A stretch of 64,000 nucleotides of DNA from Thermocatellispora tengchongensis (lineage in GTDB: Bacteria; Actinomycetota; Actinomycetes; Streptosporangiales; Streptosporangiaceae): assembly GCF_014202315.1 (NCBI RefSeq), contig NZ_JACHGN010000005.1, forward strand, positions 186,001 to 250,000, given 5' to 3'. Position numbers and translations under genes: made by a program. The notes beneath the pieces were generated by a model, which had not been told where the DNA came from, did no database searches, and was given only the letters and a program-made list of their open reading frames with translations. Shown here one piece after another: positions 53,553 through 62,385 of this stretch; positions within the stretch are counted from its first letter, which is position 1; each line of letters begins with the position of its first letter.

Positions 53553-54493
53553 GCCGACCACCTCCCCACGCGGTCGCGCAGCACCCGCAGCAGCACGTCG
53601 ATGCACAGGCCGATCAGGCCGATCACCACCAGCACCGCGAAGATCGTGTCGGTCTGCAGGAAGCGCTGCGCCCGCACGATCCGGTAGCCGAGCCCCGACT
53701 CGGCCGCGACCAGCTCGGCCACCACGACCAGGTTCCACGCGGCGGCGGCGTTGACCCGCATCGCGTCCAGGATGCCGGGCAGCGCGTGCGGCCAGACGAC
53801 CTTGCGCACGATCTCGCCCGAGGTGGCGCCCAGCGTGGCCGCCGCCTGGCGCAGCTCGCCCGGCACCTTGCGGACCACGTCGGCGGTCATCAGCGTGTTG
53901 AAGAACACCACCCCGATGACCAGGATCGCCACCTTCGACGCCTCGCCCAGGCCCAGCCAGATGATCAGCAGCGGGATGAACGCGCTGGCCGGCATGTAGC
54001 GCAGCAGGCCGACGCCGGGCTCGAACAGGGCCTGCCCCGCCGCCGACATGCCCATCACGAAGCCGAGCGGCACCGAGATCAGCACGGCCAGGCCGAACCC
54101 GGCCCCGACCCGGCCCAGGCTGGCCAGAGTGTCGGAGACCAGCCTGCCGTCGGCGAGCATCTCGGTGAACGCGGCCCACACCGCGGCCGGCGAGGGCAGG
54201 AACGTCTCCTCGACGAGCTGCGCGCCGCCGATCACCAGCCAGGCGGCCAGCGGGACGAGCAGCGAGGCCGCGCGCAGCGCCCACTTCGCCCGCCCCGGCA
54301 GGCCGCGCCCGGACGGGCGGGCCCGGACCGCGCGGCGGGGCAGCGGGGCCCAGCCCTCCCGCCCGGCTCCGGTCGCCGCCGCGGCGGGCGGCCGGGCCGG
54401 GGTCAGCGCGCCGGCGAGGTGGGCGGCGAACTGCACCCGGCCGGGCAGCAAACCCCGGCCGTGTCCCCCGCCGTGTCCCCGGCCCCCGGTCAC
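53549..54493 (-). CDS. ABC transporter permease (nitrate/taurine type), guanidine operon
   Basis: A 314-residue MetI-like permease with six or so membrane helices from about residue 70. The coupling motif EIVRKVVWPHALPGILDAMRV is near residue 235. The first 65 residues are Gly/Ala/Pro/Arg-rich and probably not membrane; either a spacer or a late start. GTG 54493 overlaps the binding-protein stop. It forms a homodimer with the ATPase encoded next to it. Confidence 0.92.
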   Translation of the reverse strand: MTGGRGHGGGHGRGLLPGRVQFAAHLAGALTPARPPAAAATGAGREGWAPLPRRAVRARPSGRGLPGRAKWALRAASLLVPLAAWLVIGGAQLVEETFLPSPAAVWAAFTEMLADGRLVSDTLASLGRVGAGFGLAVLISVPLGFVMGMSAAGQALFEPGVGLLRYMPASAFIPLLIIWLGLGEASKVAILVIGVVFFNTLMTADVVRKVPGELRQAAATLGATSGEIVRKVVWPHALPGILDAMRVNAAAAWNLVVVAELVAAESGLGYRIVRAQRFLQTDTIFAVLVVIGLIGLCIDVLLRVLRDRVGRWSA

Positions 54494-55497
54494 GGCTTCA
54501 GCCCTTTGACGAACCTCGGCTCGAACAGGCCGTCCAGCTCCGGCTTGACGTCGGTGAGACCGGAGTCGACCAGGAACTGCGCGATGTTGGCGGCCTGGTG
54601 GTTCAGGTTGGCGTCGGTGGTGCCGTCGGCGAACGCGGCGAGGTTGTCCTCCAGCGAGAAGATCGTGGTGCCCTCGTCGTACGCCTGGTACTCCTCGGGC
54701 GTCACGCCGGCCCGCTTGGCCATGATCGCGACTGCCGCCTCCCGGTTGGCGGCGATCCACGCGGTCGTGTCGAACCACGTCTTGACCAGCGCCTGCACCG
54801 CCTCCGGCCGCTCGGCCACCAGCGTGGCGTCCACCACCAGGTGGTCCGGGATCGCGCCGGGGAAGTCGCGGGAGGTGGCGATGGCCGTGGAGCCGGGCAG
54901 CTCCAGCGCGGTGGTGGTGAACGGCGCGAACACGCCGACCGCGTCCACCTGGCCGGCCTTGAACGCCGCGGCGGCGGCGTCGGTGAGCAGCGGCTTGAAG
55001 GTGACGTCGTCCTCGCTGAGCCCGGCCTTGCGCAGCGCGAGCAGCAGCAGGTAGTGGTCCACCGTGCCCTGCTCGGCCGCCACCGTCTTGCCCTTCAGGT
55101 CGGCGACGGTCCTGATCCCGGGCCTGGCGATGATCTGGTCGTTGCCGGTGGAGTTGTCGTTGACCAGCACGATCTTCTGTCGCGCGCCGCCCGACACCGA
55201 GGCCAGCGTGTCGTTGAGGGTCTGGCTGTTGGCGTCCAGGTTGCCGGTGGCCAGCGCGGTCAGGCTGTCGGTGTAGCTGTCGAAGTACTTCAGCTCCACC
55301 TTGACGCCGTTCTTGGCGAACAGGCCCTGCTCCTGGGCGACCTGCCAGGGGAACCAGCCGGGCCAGGCGGAGAAGCCGAGGGTGATCGCCTCCTCGTCCC
55401 CACCCTGCGCGGAGCCCTCCTGCCCGCCCCCGGTGGAGGCGCATGCGGTGCCCAGGGCCAGGATCAGTACGGCGGCGAGCGTGCGTCGGAGCGTCAT
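54490..55497 (-). CDS. ABC transporter substrate-binding lipoprotein, probable guanidine binder
   Basis: A 335-residue NMT1/SsuA-type binding protein. The signal ends LGTAC (Cys19). Landmarks: ITLGFSAWPGWFPWQVAQEQ, YFDSYTDSLTALATGNLDAN, LKGKTVAAEQGTVDHYLLLL. Similar proteins serve nitrate, taurine or, in cyanobacteria, guanidine. The riboswitch upstream favours guanidine here. ATG 55497 overlaps the ureohydrolase stop (ATGA). Confidence 0.93.
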   Translation of the reverse strand: MTLRRTLAAVLILALGTACASTGGGQEGSAQGGDEEAITLGFSAWPGWFPWQVAQEQGLFAKNGVKVELKYFDSYTDSLTALATGNLDANSQTLNDTLASVSGGARQKIVLVNDNSTGNDQIIARPGIRTVADLKGKTVAAEQGTVDHYLLLLALRKAGLSEDDVTFKPLLTDAAAAAFKAGQVDAVGVFAPFTTTALELPGSTAIATSRDFPGAIPDHLVVDATLVAERPEAVQALVKTWFDTTAWIAANREAAVAIMAKRAGVTPEEYQAYDEGTTIFSLEDNLAAFADGTTDANLNHQAANIAQFLVDSGLTDVKPELDGLFEPRFVKGLKP

Positions 55498-56660
55498 GAC
55501 GAGGCTCCCTTCCTCTTGGGCAGGTGTCCGGAGCGGACCAGGCAGCCGAGGGTGTCGCAGATGACGCGGGTGGCGATGAGCGAGGTGATCTCCGCGTTGT
55601 CGTACGGCGGGCTGCACTCCACGACCTCGATGCCGGCCAGCGGCGCGGAGTCCGCGATGATCTGGATAAACTTCAGCACCTCGCGCGGCAGGAACCCGCC
55701 CGGCTCCGGCCAGCCGGTGCCGGGCACGAACGCGGCGTCGAGGCAGTCCACGTCGAAGGAGAGCCACACCGCCTCCGCGTCGCGCCAGGCCACCTCCAGG
55801 GCCCGCTCGGCCGCGGCCTCGATGCCCATCTCGACGCAGTCGGTCACCGTCATGATCGTGGTGCCGCGCTCCCGGCCCACCTTGACCCCGGGACGCGGCG
55901 CCTGCCAGCCGCCGATCCCGATCTGCACCAGGTTGGCCGGCGGCACGTTCGGGATGTCGGTGGCGTGGAACCACGGCGTGGTGTGCATGCGCTCGTCGAG
56001 GTCGGTCTCCTGGGTGTCCACGTGCCGGTCGAAGTGGATGATCCCGAGGTTGCCGGTCAGGTGCTCGGCGACGCCGCGCACGGTCGGGTAGCCGATGGAG
56101 TGGTCGCCGCCCAGCACCACCGGGAACGCGCCGCTGGCGTAGACGTGCGAGACGGCCTTGGAGATCTGGTCGAAGGTCTTCTCGATGTTGCCGGGGATGG
56201 TGAACACGTCGCCGAGGTCGGCGATCGTGATCGACTCGCGCAGGTCCACGCCCAGCTCGAAGCTGTACGGGCCGTACAGGGCGGAGATCTTCCTGATGCC
56301 CTGCGGGCCGAAGCGGGTGCCGGAGCGGTAGGTGGTGCCGCCGTCGAAGGGCGCGCCGAGCACGGCGACGTCGTACTCGCCGCAGCGCCGCACGTCCTCG
56401 ACGTACGGCGCCTTGAGGAAGGTGTTGATCCCGGCGAAGTGCGGCAGCTCGCCCCGGGAGAAGGTGGGGATGCGCCGGTCCACGATGGAGTCGGCGCCGG
56501 GAAGGCCGACCTCCAGCGCCCAGGCCACCTCGCGCTCCCAGGCGGTGGTGGGGATCTGGGCCTCGCGCTCCACGGCGTAGCGCGCCTCTGGACCGTAGTG
56601 GTCGTGCAGCGGGCCGTCCTGCGGTGCGTCCTCGTACGGCTTGCGGGGGTGCCAGTGCAT
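55494..56660 (-). CDS. gdmH: Ureohydrolase, probable guanidine hydrolase (GdmH-like)
   Basis: A 388-residue arginase-fold metalloenzyme. The metal motifs are LGGDHSIGYPT, IIHFDRHVDTQE (DxHxD with Arg at x) and SFDVDCLDAAFVPGTG. An 80-residue N-terminal extension precedes the core, so the protein is longer than agmatinases (about 300-320) and near the length of cyanobacterial Ni-dependent guanidine hydrolase (Sll1077 type). A guanidine-I riboswitch upstream and a nitrate/taurine-type importer downstream match that system. ATG 56660 has CGGAG six bases upstream. Agmatinase is the alternative but is not supported by the leader RNA. Confidence 0.88.
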   Translation of the reverse strand: MHWHPRKPYEDAPQDGPLHDHYGPEARYAVEREAQIPTTAWEREVAWALEVGLPGADSIVDRRIPTFSRGELPHFAGINTFLKAPYVEDVRRCGEYDVAVLGAPFDGGTTYRSGTRFGPQGIRKISALYGPYSFELGVDLRESITIADLGDVFTIPGNIEKTFDQISKAVSHVYASGAFPVVLGGDHSIGYPTVRGVAEHLTGNLGIIHFDRHVDTQETDLDERMHTTPWFHATDIPNVPPANLVQIGIGGWQAPRPGVKVGRERGTTIMTVTDCVEMGIEAAAERALEVAWRDAEAVWLSFDVDCLDAAFVPGTGWPEPGGFLPREVLKFIQIIADSAPLAGIEVVECSPPYDNAEITSLIATRVICDTLGCLVRSGHLPKRKGASS

Positions 56661-56685
56661 GCGGGCTCCGGATGTGCTCAGCCCC

Positions 56686-56714
56686 GGCCGGCAGGCAGCC
56701 GGGATCGGCCGGCC
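56686..56714 (-). promoter_or_regulatory. Possible riboswitch expression platform
   Basis: Seven-bp arms GGCCGGC (56686-56692) and GCCGGCC (56708-56714) flank a 15-base loop. The upstream arm overlaps the 3' edge of the aptamer, so the hairpin and ligand-bound aptamer could compete. No U-run follows, so a terminator or ribosome-site switch cannot be told apart. Confidence 0.45.
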
Positions 56715-56842
56715 TCCCGGGCTTTTGTCCCGCCGTGGAGCGGCCCGCACGGGCCGCCTGCCCCTCTCGGACCAGGCCCGCCGGGAGCCGTACGGCGTCG
56801 CGCCGAGCGCCGTACGCGCTCCCGGCGGCGGAACCCTAGGTG
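56713..56842 (-). promoter_or_regulatory. Guanidine-I (ykkC) riboswitch
   Basis: Read on the minus strand, the conserved ykkC blocks appear in order and spacing: CCTAGGGTTCCG at the 5' end, then CCTGGTCCGAGAGG, then CACGGCGGGACAAAAGCCCG followed by GGAGG. Between the blocks are GC hairpins of variable length, as in the family. The RNA ends about 52 bp before the ureohydrolase start. It should switch on the operon when guanidine binds. The assignment is by eye, from the recalled consensus. Confidence 0.92.
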
Positions 56843-56924
56843 CGCCTCACGTGGTTCGTGAGTCCCTGATAGTGCAACCCCGGCCGATTACCTCCGCGTT
56901 ACCGCCGTGTTCCGACCCGGTGAC

Positions 56925-59510
56925 TCACGGGGAGACCTGGGCGCCCGCGGTCGCCGCGGCCCAGTGGATCGCCCCGCCGACCTGGCCGAACAGGCCCTTG
57001 GGGTGGTTGCGGAACAGCGGCTCGGTGCCGAACACGACCACCGACGCGCCGCGCTCGTCCTCGCCGCGGATCACCGCGGCCTGCCCGGCGGCGGCGTCGG
57101 GGCCTCCCGTGCCGTCGCCGCCGGCCCGCCAGTGTCCGGCCACGAGCGGGTTGCCGGTCGCGTACGACTGCACGACGCTCACCTCCGGGCCGAGCCCGGT
57201 GTACCAGCGCGGCGAGTACACGAACGAGTGCCCCGCCGCCCCGCCGGGACCGGTCACCCTGACCACGCCGTTGGCGTCGCCGCGCCCGGCCACCGGGGTC
57301 GCGGTGAGCAGCCCGGCCGCGGTGTTGAACGCCGCGCCGGTCGCGCCGCGGCCGATCACACCGCCCCGGGCCAGGAACGCGTCCAGCGCGGTCCTCGCGG
57401 CGGGGTTCAGCGCCGCGTACGACAGGCCGCTGGAGACGTACAGCACGTCCGTGCCCGACCAGTCGAAGCCCGCGTTCAGCACGGCGGTGGAGACCGGGGT
57501 GACCGCGAAGCCCATCTCGCGCAGCGTGAACAGCTCGTCGGCGCTCGCCGCGGCGGCGATGCCGAGCTTGCGCAGCGGGGTGACGCCGGGCTGCGCGGCG
57601 CGGGCGAAGGCGACGCCGTACCGGTCGGCCAGCGTACGGGCCTGCCCGCGCGCCGACGCCGGGACGACCGCGGTGCCGTCCGCGGCCAGCTTGACCGCGA
57701 CGCCCGAGGCGAGCAGCTCGTTCAGCGCGGCGACCTCCTTGCCGTCGTCGAGCCGCAGCGCCAGGTCGCCGTACGGGGCGACGTAGCCGGTCGGCCAGGC
57801 GGCCTTGACCGGGCTCGTGCGCACGCGCGGCAGCCGGTCGCCGGTGACCGGGGTGACGGTGGCGCCCCAGAGCAGGGCGTGGCTCCAGCCGGAGATGTCG
57901 TACATCGCCTCCACGTCCGGGCTGATGTCGCGCCCCGGCTCCAGCATCACGTTGGCGAGGCCGCGCTTGGGCTGGTGCATGTCCACCAGGTACGACCCCG
58001 CCGGGTAGCGCACGCCGCCGATGACGGCATCGCGGTCGATCCGCTCCACCTTCACGTCGTTGGCCACCAGGTGGTCCACCAGCCGGGCCGCGGCCACCGC
58101 CGAACGCTGCCCGGCCCCGGCCGGGATGACGTAGGCGCGCGGGAAGGTGGTGGTGTAGACGTCCTCGGGCCCCCAGCCGGGGATGCTGCCGATCGGCAGG
58201 GTCCGCTGCGCCTCACCGGCCGCGCCGCGCCGGAACATCTCGATCTGGTCGGCGATCAGCGAGTCGCGGTTGGCGTGGGTGAAGGAGATCGCCGCCCGTA
58301 CGGTCGCCGCGGCCACATTGGTGTTGATCGCCGCGCGGCGGCGCAGCTCGGCCTCGGTCTCGGTGTCGTAGGACTGGTTGTTGACCCGCAGCGGGATCTC
58401 CACCGTGTGCGAGGCGACGGTGCCGTGGAAGGGGGCGTACTGCGGGGTGAAGATCGGCGGCCAGTCGTCCCAGCCGTCCACCGAGTCGCGGAAGGGGATC
58501 TGCGGCGGCTGCACGCCGTCCTTCTCGGGCGTGTAGCCCAGCGCCAGCACCGCCGCCTCCATGCCCAGGCCGTTGCGGTAGGCGTTCTTGATGAACAGGT
58601 CGTACTCGTAGTTCTGGCCGTGCGGCGGCGTGGTGGGCTCGATCAGCGTGCCGTTGACGTAGCCGTGCAGGTCCAGCATGACCAGCGGCTGGGTGTCGAT
58701 CATCACCTGGCGCATGGCCCGGTCCTCCGGCTGGGAGGCGGTGATGAAGTCGCGGTTGAGGTCGAAGCCGTTGCCGTTGGCGCGCTGGCCCGCCACCCGC
58801 CCGTCCGGGTTGGCGGTGACGTTGAAGTAGATCCTGGACCTCTTCAGCAGGTCCCGGGTGGCGGCGTCCTGGGCGGTGGCCAGCTCCTCGGCGACGCGCA
58901 GGATCGCGTCGGTGCCCTCCCACTCGTTGCCGTGGATGTTGCCGTTGACGAAGATCGGCGCCTTGTACTCCCCCGGCAGCCTGCGGTCAGCGGCGGCCCG
59001 CGCGGAGTCGTTCTCGATCCGCTCGCGCATCGTCTCCTGCCGGGCCGCCTCCTTGGCGCTCTCCGGCGCGGTCAGCGTGACCAGGTACATCTCGCGCCCC
59101 TGGGTGCTGTGCCCGATGACCTCGACGCTGACCCGGTCGCTGCGCCGTTGCAGGTCGTTCAGCCGCGCCGCGATGTCGTGGTACGGGACCAGGCCGAGCT
59201 TGATCGACCGGTCGGCCGGGTTCGCCGGCGGGACCCGCAGCGTGACCTGCCGGGGGTAGCCCTTGACCCGGTCCACGGGCCGGTGCCCGCCGCCACGCCA
59301 GTTGGCGCCCTCCTGGCCGCCCAGCCCGGCGGCCCGCTCGTTCCGCTCGGGCCCGTTGGCCTCCCCCTCGGCGCGCTCGCGCACCGGATCTGGGGGCGTC
59401 AGAGTCGTCCGTACGGGGGCGGCCGCCGGGGTCGCCAAGGCCGGCACGGGCGCCAGGAGGGCGGCCGTCAGTGCCATGCCTAAGATCGCCGGCACGGTAG
59501 TCCTGCCCAC
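56925..59510 (-). CDS. Secreted M14-family zinc carboxypeptidase
   Basis: An 861-residue exported metallopeptidase. Signal peptide: residues 1-27 (MGRTTVPAILGMALTAALLA, then PALA). The zinc motif is NGNIHGNEWEG (HxxE near 193), the third His is in VMLDLHGYV near 270, and the catalytic Glu is in SHTVEIPLR near 370. The C-terminal 450 residues have an additional domain of unknown role. GTG 59510 follows AAAGGAGG. Its stop lies 82 bp upstream of the riboswitch. Confidence 0.92.
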   Translation of the reverse strand: MGRTTVPAILGMALTAALLAPVPALATPAAAPVRTTLTPPDPVRERAEGEANGPERNERAAGLGGQEGANWRGGGHRPVDRVKGYPRQVTLRVPPANPADRSIKLGLVPYHDIAARLNDLQRRSDRVSVEVIGHSTQGREMYLVTLTAPESAKEAARQETMRERIENDSARAAADRRLPGEYKAPIFVNGNIHGNEWEGTDAILRVAEELATAQDAATRDLLKRSRIYFNVTANPDGRVAGQRANGNGFDLNRDFITASQPEDRAMRQVMIDTQPLVMLDLHGYVNGTLIEPTTPPHGQNYEYDLFIKNAYRNGLGMEAAVLALGYTPEKDGVQPPQIPFRDSVDGWDDWPPIFTPQYAPFHGTVASHTVEIPLRVNNQSYDTETEAELRRRAAINTNVAAATVRAAISFTHANRDSLIADQIEMFRRGAAGEAQRTLPIGSIPGWGPEDVYTTTFPRAYVIPAGAGQRSAVAAARLVDHLVANDVKVERIDRDAVIGGVRYPAGSYLVDMHQPKRGLANVMLEPGRDISPDVEAMYDISGWSHALLWGATVTPVTGDRLPRVRTSPVKAAWPTGYVAPYGDLALRLDDGKEVAALNELLASGVAVKLAADGTAVVPASARGQARTLADRYGVAFARAAQPGVTPLRKLGIAAAASADELFTLREMGFAVTPVSTAVLNAGFDWSGTDVLYVSSGLSYAALNPAARTALDAFLARGGVIGRGATGAAFNTAAGLLTATPVAGRGDANGVVRVTGPGGAAGHSFVYSPRWYTGLGPEVSVVQSYATGNPLVAGHWRAGGDGTGGPDAAAGQAAVIRGEDERGASVVVFGTEPLFRNHPKGLFGQVGGAIHWAAATAGAQVSP

Positions 59511-59585
59511 GAGTGACCTCCTTTTTCGGGATATGTCACACGCGACTATCGCCCGACTCGCGTCTCGGACATAGAGTGCGGAGCA

Positions 59586-60824
59586 TCACGAGATGATCGC
59601 AGTCGTCTCACCGGCGCGATCACCTTGGGGTTGTCCCGGCGGCAGCGCGTCGGGGTGGTGCACGAACCGCGGGGTCAGCGCCACGTCGTCGTAGTAGCGG
59701 TGGAACACCGGCGTCGCCGACCCCGACAGCGGCGGCACGATCCAGCTCCAGTCGGCCGGGCACACCCGGCCCGCCCGCTCCTCCCGCTCCAGATGGGTCA
59801 GGAACCGGCGCGACTCGGTGTGGTGGTCGCTGATCGTGACCCCGGCGGCGTCGAAGCTGTGCAGCACCGCGACGTTGATCTCCACCAGCGCGTGGTCCCG
59901 CCACAGCGACCGTTCGGTGGAGGTGTCCAGCCCCATCTTCTCCGCCACGATTGGCAGCAGGTCGTACCGGTCCTCGTCGGCCAGGTTGCGCGCCCCGATC
60001 TCGGTGCCCATGTACCACCCGTTGAACGGCGCGCACGGGTAGCGCACCCCGCCGATCTCCAGCGCCATGTTCGAGATGGCGGGCACGGCGTGCCAGCGCA
60101 CCCCGAGGCGGGCGAACCACGGATAGTCCGGATGCGCGATGCCGACCTCCAGCACCGCGTCCCCCGGGATCGCGCACTGCAACGGCCGCCCGCCGGCGCC
60201 GGACACGACCAGCGGCAGCACGTCGAACGGCGTACCGGGCCCGCCCCGCCACCCGCGCCGCAGCAGCATGGTGGTGAACTCCGCACTGCGCGGGTCCCCG
60301 AGCACCGACCCGTCGGGCATCCGGTAGCCGGCGTACCTGATGAGCTGCTCGTTCCAGATCCGCGGCCCCGGCGCGCCGGGCCGGTCGGGCGCGAACACCG
60401 TGATCGTCGGGCGCACCTTCCCGCGCGGCGCCGCCTCCCGCAGATGCTCCACCGCCTCGACCGCCACCCCCTCGGCGGTGGCCACCTTCCTGCGGTCGCG
60501 CACCCGCAGCGACTTCCAGTACAGCCGCCCGATGCACCGGCTGCTGTTGCGCCAGGCCACCCGCGCCCCGAACGCCAACTCCTCCGGCGTGTGCGTGTAC
60601 GTCCCGGTCTCCGCGACCTCCGCCCGCACCTCCCGCAACCGCGGCCTGATCGACCCGGCCCCGGGATTCTCGGCGTAGAACATCGCGAGGAACTCCCCCG
60701 CCTCACCCAGCACCCGCTCCAGCGACGCCTCCTCCCCCGCCTCCGGACAGGCCCGCCCGGCCTCACGGCCGTCCCGCCCGTCCCGCTCTTCCTTCCGGAC
60801 ACCTTGCTCCGGCCCCGGCCCCAC
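59586..60824 (-). CDS. nos: Bacterial nitric oxide synthase (oxygenase domain)
   Basis: A 412-residue heme-thiolate NOS oxygenase, which makes nitric oxide from arginine with help from an external reductase. The heme Cys97 is in WRNSSRCIGRLYWKSL; arginine and heme pocket motifs include PRIWNEQLIRYAGY, MALEIGGVRYPCAPFNGWYM and GTEIGARNLAD; the end TPVFHRYY matches the family. No reductase domain is fused, as usual in bacteria. GTG 60824 with GGAGG nine bases upstream is used. No toxin or nitration cluster lies beside it, unlike the thaxtomin NOS locus. Confidence 0.95.
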   Translation of the reverse strand: MGPGPEQGVRKEERDGRDGREAGRACPEAGEEASLERVLGEAGEFLAMFYAENPGAGSIRPRLREVRAEVAETGTYTHTPEELAFGARVAWRNSSRCIGRLYWKSLRVRDRRKVATAEGVAVEAVEHLREAAPRGKVRPTITVFAPDRPGAPGPRIWNEQLIRYAGYRMPDGSVLGDPRSAEFTTMLLRRGWRGGPGTPFDVLPLVVSGAGGRPLQCAIPGDAVLEVGIAHPDYPWFARLGVRWHAVPAISNMALEIGGVRYPCAPFNGWYMGTEIGARNLADEDRYDLLPIVAEKMGLDTSTERSLWRDHALVEINVAVLHSFDAAGVTISDHHTESRRFLTHLEREERAGRVCPADWSWIVPPLSGSATPVFHRYYDDVALTPRFVHHPDALPPGQPQGDRAGETTAIIS

Positions 60825-61336
60825 GGGCCGGAACCTCCGCCAGGTCAGCACGTAACCAACCGCCCACTGTTCGCACACGGACGACGGCGCAGCTCCGGGC
60901 AGCGCAGACGCCCTCAGCGCAGCGGCCCTCTCCCCGCTGCGACTCGGTCCTTCCGCGGCTCCACGCCCCCGCAACCCCCGGCGCATGGGATCAAAGCGGC
61001 AGGCGTGGCATATGACATCTTCTGTGATCTTCTCTGATTTGTCCCGCAAACCCAGAAACCCGCATGTCAGAGCCGCCGCCCCGGGAACCGGCCGAGACGG
61101 CACCCCAAGATCATGCAAAAACCCGCCCCCCGGCAACACGGGCGTGTCGCACGGCGACCGCCCCACGCACACGCCGAACAGCGGGCCGACAGCGGCCCGT
61201 ACACAGCGCGCCCCCGTCCCCCAAGGAGGGAACAGGCCCGGAAGCCACAGCAGGAGCGGTGGAACGCGCAGTGCCGCGCGACCGCCGGGAGGAGAAAGCG
61301 AAACGCCCGTGCCGGGGGCACGGGCGTGGATCACAG
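60825..61336. other. 512-bp gap with a promoter-like AT-rich patch
   Basis: No gene is supported. The patch at about 61000-61050 is far AT-richer than its surroundings and contains direct repeats AGAAGAT on the minus strand near 61010-61030, a good candidate for the nos promoter. The rest is GC-rich and featureless. Confidence 0.55.
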
Positions 61337-61409
61337 CTCCCGCGATAGGACTCGAACCTATAACCTGCCGGTTAACAGCCGGACGCTCTGCCGATTGAGC
61401 TACGCGGGA
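61337..61409 (-). tRNA. tRNA-Asn (GTT anticodon)
   Basis: A 73-nt cloverleaf on the minus strand. The acceptor stem is TCCCGCG paired with CGCGGGA, the D arm TAGCTCAATCGGCAGAGC, the anticodon loop CTGTTAA and the T arm GGTTCGAGTCC. CCA is not encoded. The first anticodon-stem pair looks like a T-C mismatch. Confidence 0.95.
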
Positions 61410-61594
61410 TCGTCGCTGCACGCCACCCGGCTCGGGCCCGGGGGCCCGCTCCTTGCGGCGCGGAACTAGATTAGCGCACATCCGGGGGTGCGTGTTCCAC
61501 GTCGGGGCGCGGGGTAGATCAGGATGGAACCGCGCTCCTGGGGTAGGGGGCCGCCACGCGGGGAAGGCCCCAGTGACAGGCGGAGGTGTTGACA

Positions 61595-61888
61595 GTGCGT
61601 TATCGGGTGACGTTCGCCGTCGGATTGGCGGTGGGCTACGTCCTGGGCAGCCGGGCGGGGCGGGAGCGCTACGAGCAGATCAAGCGGACGGCGCAGCGGG
61701 TCGCCGACAGTCCGGCGCTGCAGGAGGCGGCGGGGCTGGTCGGGGCGCAGTTCTCCAAGGCGACGGAGGCGGCCAGGTCCAAGGCCGCCAACGCGCTGGG
61801 CGACCGGGTGCCCTTCCTGTCGCGGCCGCATCCCGCCCATCAGCCCCACCCCGACGGCACTCCTTCGGAGGCCCCCATCCCGAAGTGA
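61595..61888 (+). CDS. YtxH-like small membrane protein
   Basis: A 97-residue protein. One N-terminal helix ends in the YtxH motif GLAVGYVLGSRAGRERYEQI, followed by an amphipathic helical region (RTAQRVADSPALQEAAGLV) and a Pro/His-rich tail. YtxH-type proteins are stress-linked and widespread in actinomycetes, but the function is unknown. GTG 61595 has GGAGG eight bases upstream; GTG 61586 is an alternative. Confidence 0.82.
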   Translation: MRYRVTFAVGLAVGYVLGSRAGRERYEQIKRTAQRVADSPALQEAAGLVGAQFSKATEAARSKAANALGDRVPFLSRPHPAHQPHPDGTPSEAPIPK

Positions 61889-61909
61889 CGGGCGCCCTGG
61901 AGCGGGGGA

Positions 61910-62383
61910 TCAGACGCCGAGGCTGCGGCGTACCTCCTCCAGGGCCTGCTCGGCGTGGGCGCGCAGGCCGGGGTCGTCCGGGTCGAGCCCCTGGTCGAAG
62001 ACGAACTCCCACAGCAGCTCCGGCTGCCCGGGGACCCTGCGCGCCACCAGTCGCACTCCCCCGCGTCCCGGCAGCGGCACGTGCTGGTTGACCACGATCG
62101 AGGACGTGACCCGCTCGCGCACCGCCTCGGGCACCCGGCCGGGGTCGGGCAGGAGGGCCCGGTGCCGGCCGCCGTCGGTGGTGATGACCGTGATGCCGTC
62201 CTCGTCCCACAGGCCGCGGTCGATGGTGTGCCAGGGCAGGCGGGTGCCGTCGTCCAGGTAGAGCGCGTTGTCGGTGACGACGACGTGGCCGCCGCCCGCC
62301 GCCTTCGCGTAGGTGAGCGCGCGGTCGCCCTTGGCCAGCTCGACCCCGGCGGGCAGGCCCCGCCGCCCGAACGTGAATCTCAT
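61910..62383 (-). CDS. Conserved actinobacterial protein of unknown function
   Basis: A 157-residue cytosolic protein. The N-terminal part (LAKGDRALTYAKAAGGGHVV, LYLDDGTRLPWHTIDRGLWD) looks like a PH-like beta fold; the C-terminal part has VPEAVRERVTSSIVVNQHVP and a helical end. No catalytic motif is evident. Two bases separate its ATG from the stop of the upstream glycosidase gene, so the two are coupled. Confidence 0.8.
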   Translation of the reverse strand: MRFTFGRRGLPAGVELAKGDRALTYAKAAGGGHVVVTDNALYLDDGTRLPWHTIDRGLWDEDGITVITTDGGRHRALLPDPGRVPEAVRERVTSSIVVNQHVPLPGRGGVRLVARRVPGQPELLWEFVFDQGLDPDDPGLRAHAEQALEEVRRSLGV

Positions 62384-62385
62384 GG

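Noticed and set aside
55494-56660. Plain agmatinase assignment
   Set aside because: The guanidine-I leader, long N-terminus and importer context fit guanidine hydrolase better, though the enzyme family is shared.
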